DNA of 64,000 nucleotides from the NCBI GenBank assembly GCA_022113835.1, contig JAILWY010000025.1, forward strand, positions 5,766,001-5,830,000, written 5' to 3'. Positions 63,946 through 64,000 of the stretch are shown here, in pieces. Origin of the DNA: Atopsyche davidsoni (lineage: Eukaryota > Arthropoda > Insecta > Trichoptera > Hydrobiosidae). The notes under the pieces were generated by a model that saw only the letters and a list, made by a program, of their open reading frames with translations, was not told the origin of the DNA and made no database searches. Position numbers and translations under genes: made by a program. Within the stretch, counting starts at the first letter, position 1. Every line of letters starts with the position of its first letter.

Positions 63946-64000
63946 AAACCTAATTACGCGAATAAAATAGAGACTTTTGTATGGTTTTTCTATGCATTTT

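Noticed and set aside
1..64000. CRISPR arrays, rRNA genes, bacterial operons, satellite arrays
   Set aside because: No regularly spaced direct repeats, rRNA-like blocks, ribosome-binding-site-linked gene clusters or long tandem arrays were seen.

Overview
The window looks like eukaryotic nuclear DNA from an animal, most likely an insect or another arthropod. It is very AT-rich, has almost no long open reading frames and no bacterial-style gene packing. It carries typical animal transposons: a Penelope-like element with a GIY-YIG endonuclease, a hAT-like DNA transposon with a spliced transposase, and tRNA-derived SINEs. I could not name a species or recognise a host gene. The window is either intergenic or lies inside long introns.

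Layout. 1-3,900: AT-rich DNA with pieces of a tRNA-derived SINE. 4,252-5,457: a compact 5'-truncated Penelope-like element with inverted pseudo-LTRs, a 233-codon GIY-YIG ORF and a 12-bp flanking direct repeat. 5,777-5,938 and 13,314-13,517: two fold-back repeats that look like leftover Penelope pseudo-LTRs. 8,000-9,120: a candidate coding exon, a tRNA-like sequence and SINE copies. 9,120-41,700: a long gene-poor stretch with scattered dispersed repeats, one SINE with a poly(A) tail (36,896-37,110), a hammerhead relic (35,803-35,832) and several GC-richer islands that could be exons or conserved regulatory DNA. 41,724-44,597: a nearly intact hAT-like transposon with 14-bp terminal inverted repeats, an 8-bp target duplication, a two-exon transposase and one in-frame stop codon. 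44,600-64,000: more gene-poor DNA with a TA microsatellite, another Penelope-like fold-back (50,126-50,196), and two repeat families, each with two related copies.

The strongest theme is Penelope-type debris. Five separate loci carry the 3' half of a hammerhead-ribozyme motif, GAA followed by a short self-complementary stem III (ACUAGU, AGAGCUCU, ACCGGU, ACGU, AGUACU). At 13,419-13,462 the full three-stem fold can be drawn with a perfect CUGAUGA core. The stem III sequence differs at every locus, so these are different element families sharing one design.

The genes here do not form a pathway. The only well-supported proteins belong to transposons. Candidate host exons (8,039-8,181, 11,926-12,103 and weaker ones) are marked with low confidence.
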